Source: Gammaproteobacteria bacterium
GTDB taxonomy: Bacteria; Pseudomonadota; Gammaproteobacteria; Steroidobacterales; Steroidobacteraceae
DNA length: 5,821 nucleotides
Direction: 5' to 3'
NCBI GenBank assembly: GCA_009923475.1
Contig: RFTM01000127.1
Span: forward strand, 1 to 5,821
Shown: positions 5,636 through 5,821 of the stretch, piece by piece
Layout of the letters: every line of letters starts with the position of its first letter
Position numbering within the stretch: position 1 is the stretch's first letter
Position numbers and translations under genes: made by a program
The notes under the pieces: model-generated
What the model was told of the DNA's origin: nothing
The model's input: the letters and a program-made list of their open reading frames with translations, nothing else
Database searches by the model: none

Positions 5636-5821
5636 ATGACTCACCGTACGACCTCGGTTCCGTCCCTGCGCGCGCTGCGCGTCGCAGGCCTTGCCGCGCT
5701 GGCGGTGCTCGTCGGCCATGCCGTGGCGGCGCCGCTCCCGGCAACGACACCCGCGACATCGCCTGCGACGTCGACCGCGCTCCCCGCCGCCACGCTCGAT
5801 GCGCTGCGCGACCGGCGCATC
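5636..5821 (+). CDS. Exported protein, N-terminal fragment with signal peptide and PATS-repeat linker (cut by window)
   Basis: Only the first 62 residues are in the window, with no stop, so family and function cannot be named. Residues 1-32 form a Sec signal peptide: an Arg-containing n-region (R4, R12, R15), a hydrophobic core (VAGLAALAVLVGHAVAA) and likely cleavage after A31 or A32. The mature start is a low-complexity linker, PLPATTPATSPATSTALPAAT (33-53), built from three P-A-T-[TS] units. A helical-looking 'LDALRDRRI' follows, where the folded domain may begin. The ATG at 5636 is preferred because it gives a complete signal peptide. The nearest purine run, AGAAG at 5630-5634, is very close to it, and GGGGGA at 5612-5617 is rather far, so the ribosome-binding site is unclear. 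The long spacer before it suggests its own promoter rather than readthrough from phhA. The protein could be periplasmic, surface-exposed or a secreted hydrolase. Confidence 0.7.
   Translation, partial: MTHRTTSVPSLRALRVAGLAALAVLVGHAVAAPLPATTPATSPATSTALPAATLDALRDRRI
5738..5773 (+). repeat. Three-unit 12-bp coding repeat (P-A-T-T/S)
   Basis: Codons 35-46 of the last gene encode PATT-PATS-PATS. The second and third units (5750-5761 and 5762-5773) differ only at two third-codon positions (CCC GCG ACA TCG against CCT GCG ACG TCG). This is an in-frame duplication that lengthens a Pro/Thr/Ser linker after the signal peptide. Confidence 0.75.

Overview
The window is GC-rich DNA with tightly packed genes and proteobacterial gene families. 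The coding sequence shows strong third-position G/C bias, and Sec signal peptides and Shine-Dalgarno sites are present. I infer a high-GC gamma- or betaproteobacterium (a Xanthomonadales-like lineage would fit) from protein style alone; no rRNA or marker gene confirms it. Six genes are visible, two of them cut by the window edges.

Left part (1-1742): an MFS transporter on the minus strand runs off the left edge, so its C-terminal end is missing. It diverges across 48 bp from a 165-aa DUF962/Mpo1-like membrane protein on the plus strand. Next, in tail-to-tail orientation, comes a minus-strand gene for a small exported protein with eight cysteines in the mature chain (1759-2175).

Central part (2176-5264): after a 72-bp divergent spacer, a plus-strand pair begins. 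The first gene (2248-4302) encodes an exported metal-dependent amidohydrolase with a complete HxH/Lys/His/His/Asp metal centre and an N-terminal extension of about 220 residues. The second gene, phhA, encodes a monomeric-type bacterial phenylalanine 4-hydroxylase with the H-H-E iron triad. Its annotated ATG lies 8 bp after the amidohydrolase stop. An in-frame TTG that overlaps that stop codon has a better-placed ribosome-binding site. The pair looks like one transcription unit. One possible logic is that the exported hydrolase releases an amino acid from a peptide or amide and PhhA converts imported phenylalanine to tyrosine, but this is inference.

Right part (5265-5821): about 370 bp without a convincing gene, somewhat lower in GC, holding two small hairpins and two short tandem duplications. 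It is followed by the start of a signal-peptide-bearing protein with a Pro-Ala-Thr-Ser repeat linker, cut by the right edge.

I see no CRISPR array, tRNA, rRNA, insertion sequence, phage gene or defence system. The region reads as ordinary chromosomal metabolism and transport. The most useful points to follow up are the amidohydrolase-phhA pairing, the phhA start codon, the N-terminal domain of the amidohydrolase, the Cys-rich exported protein and the repeats in the right-hand spacer.
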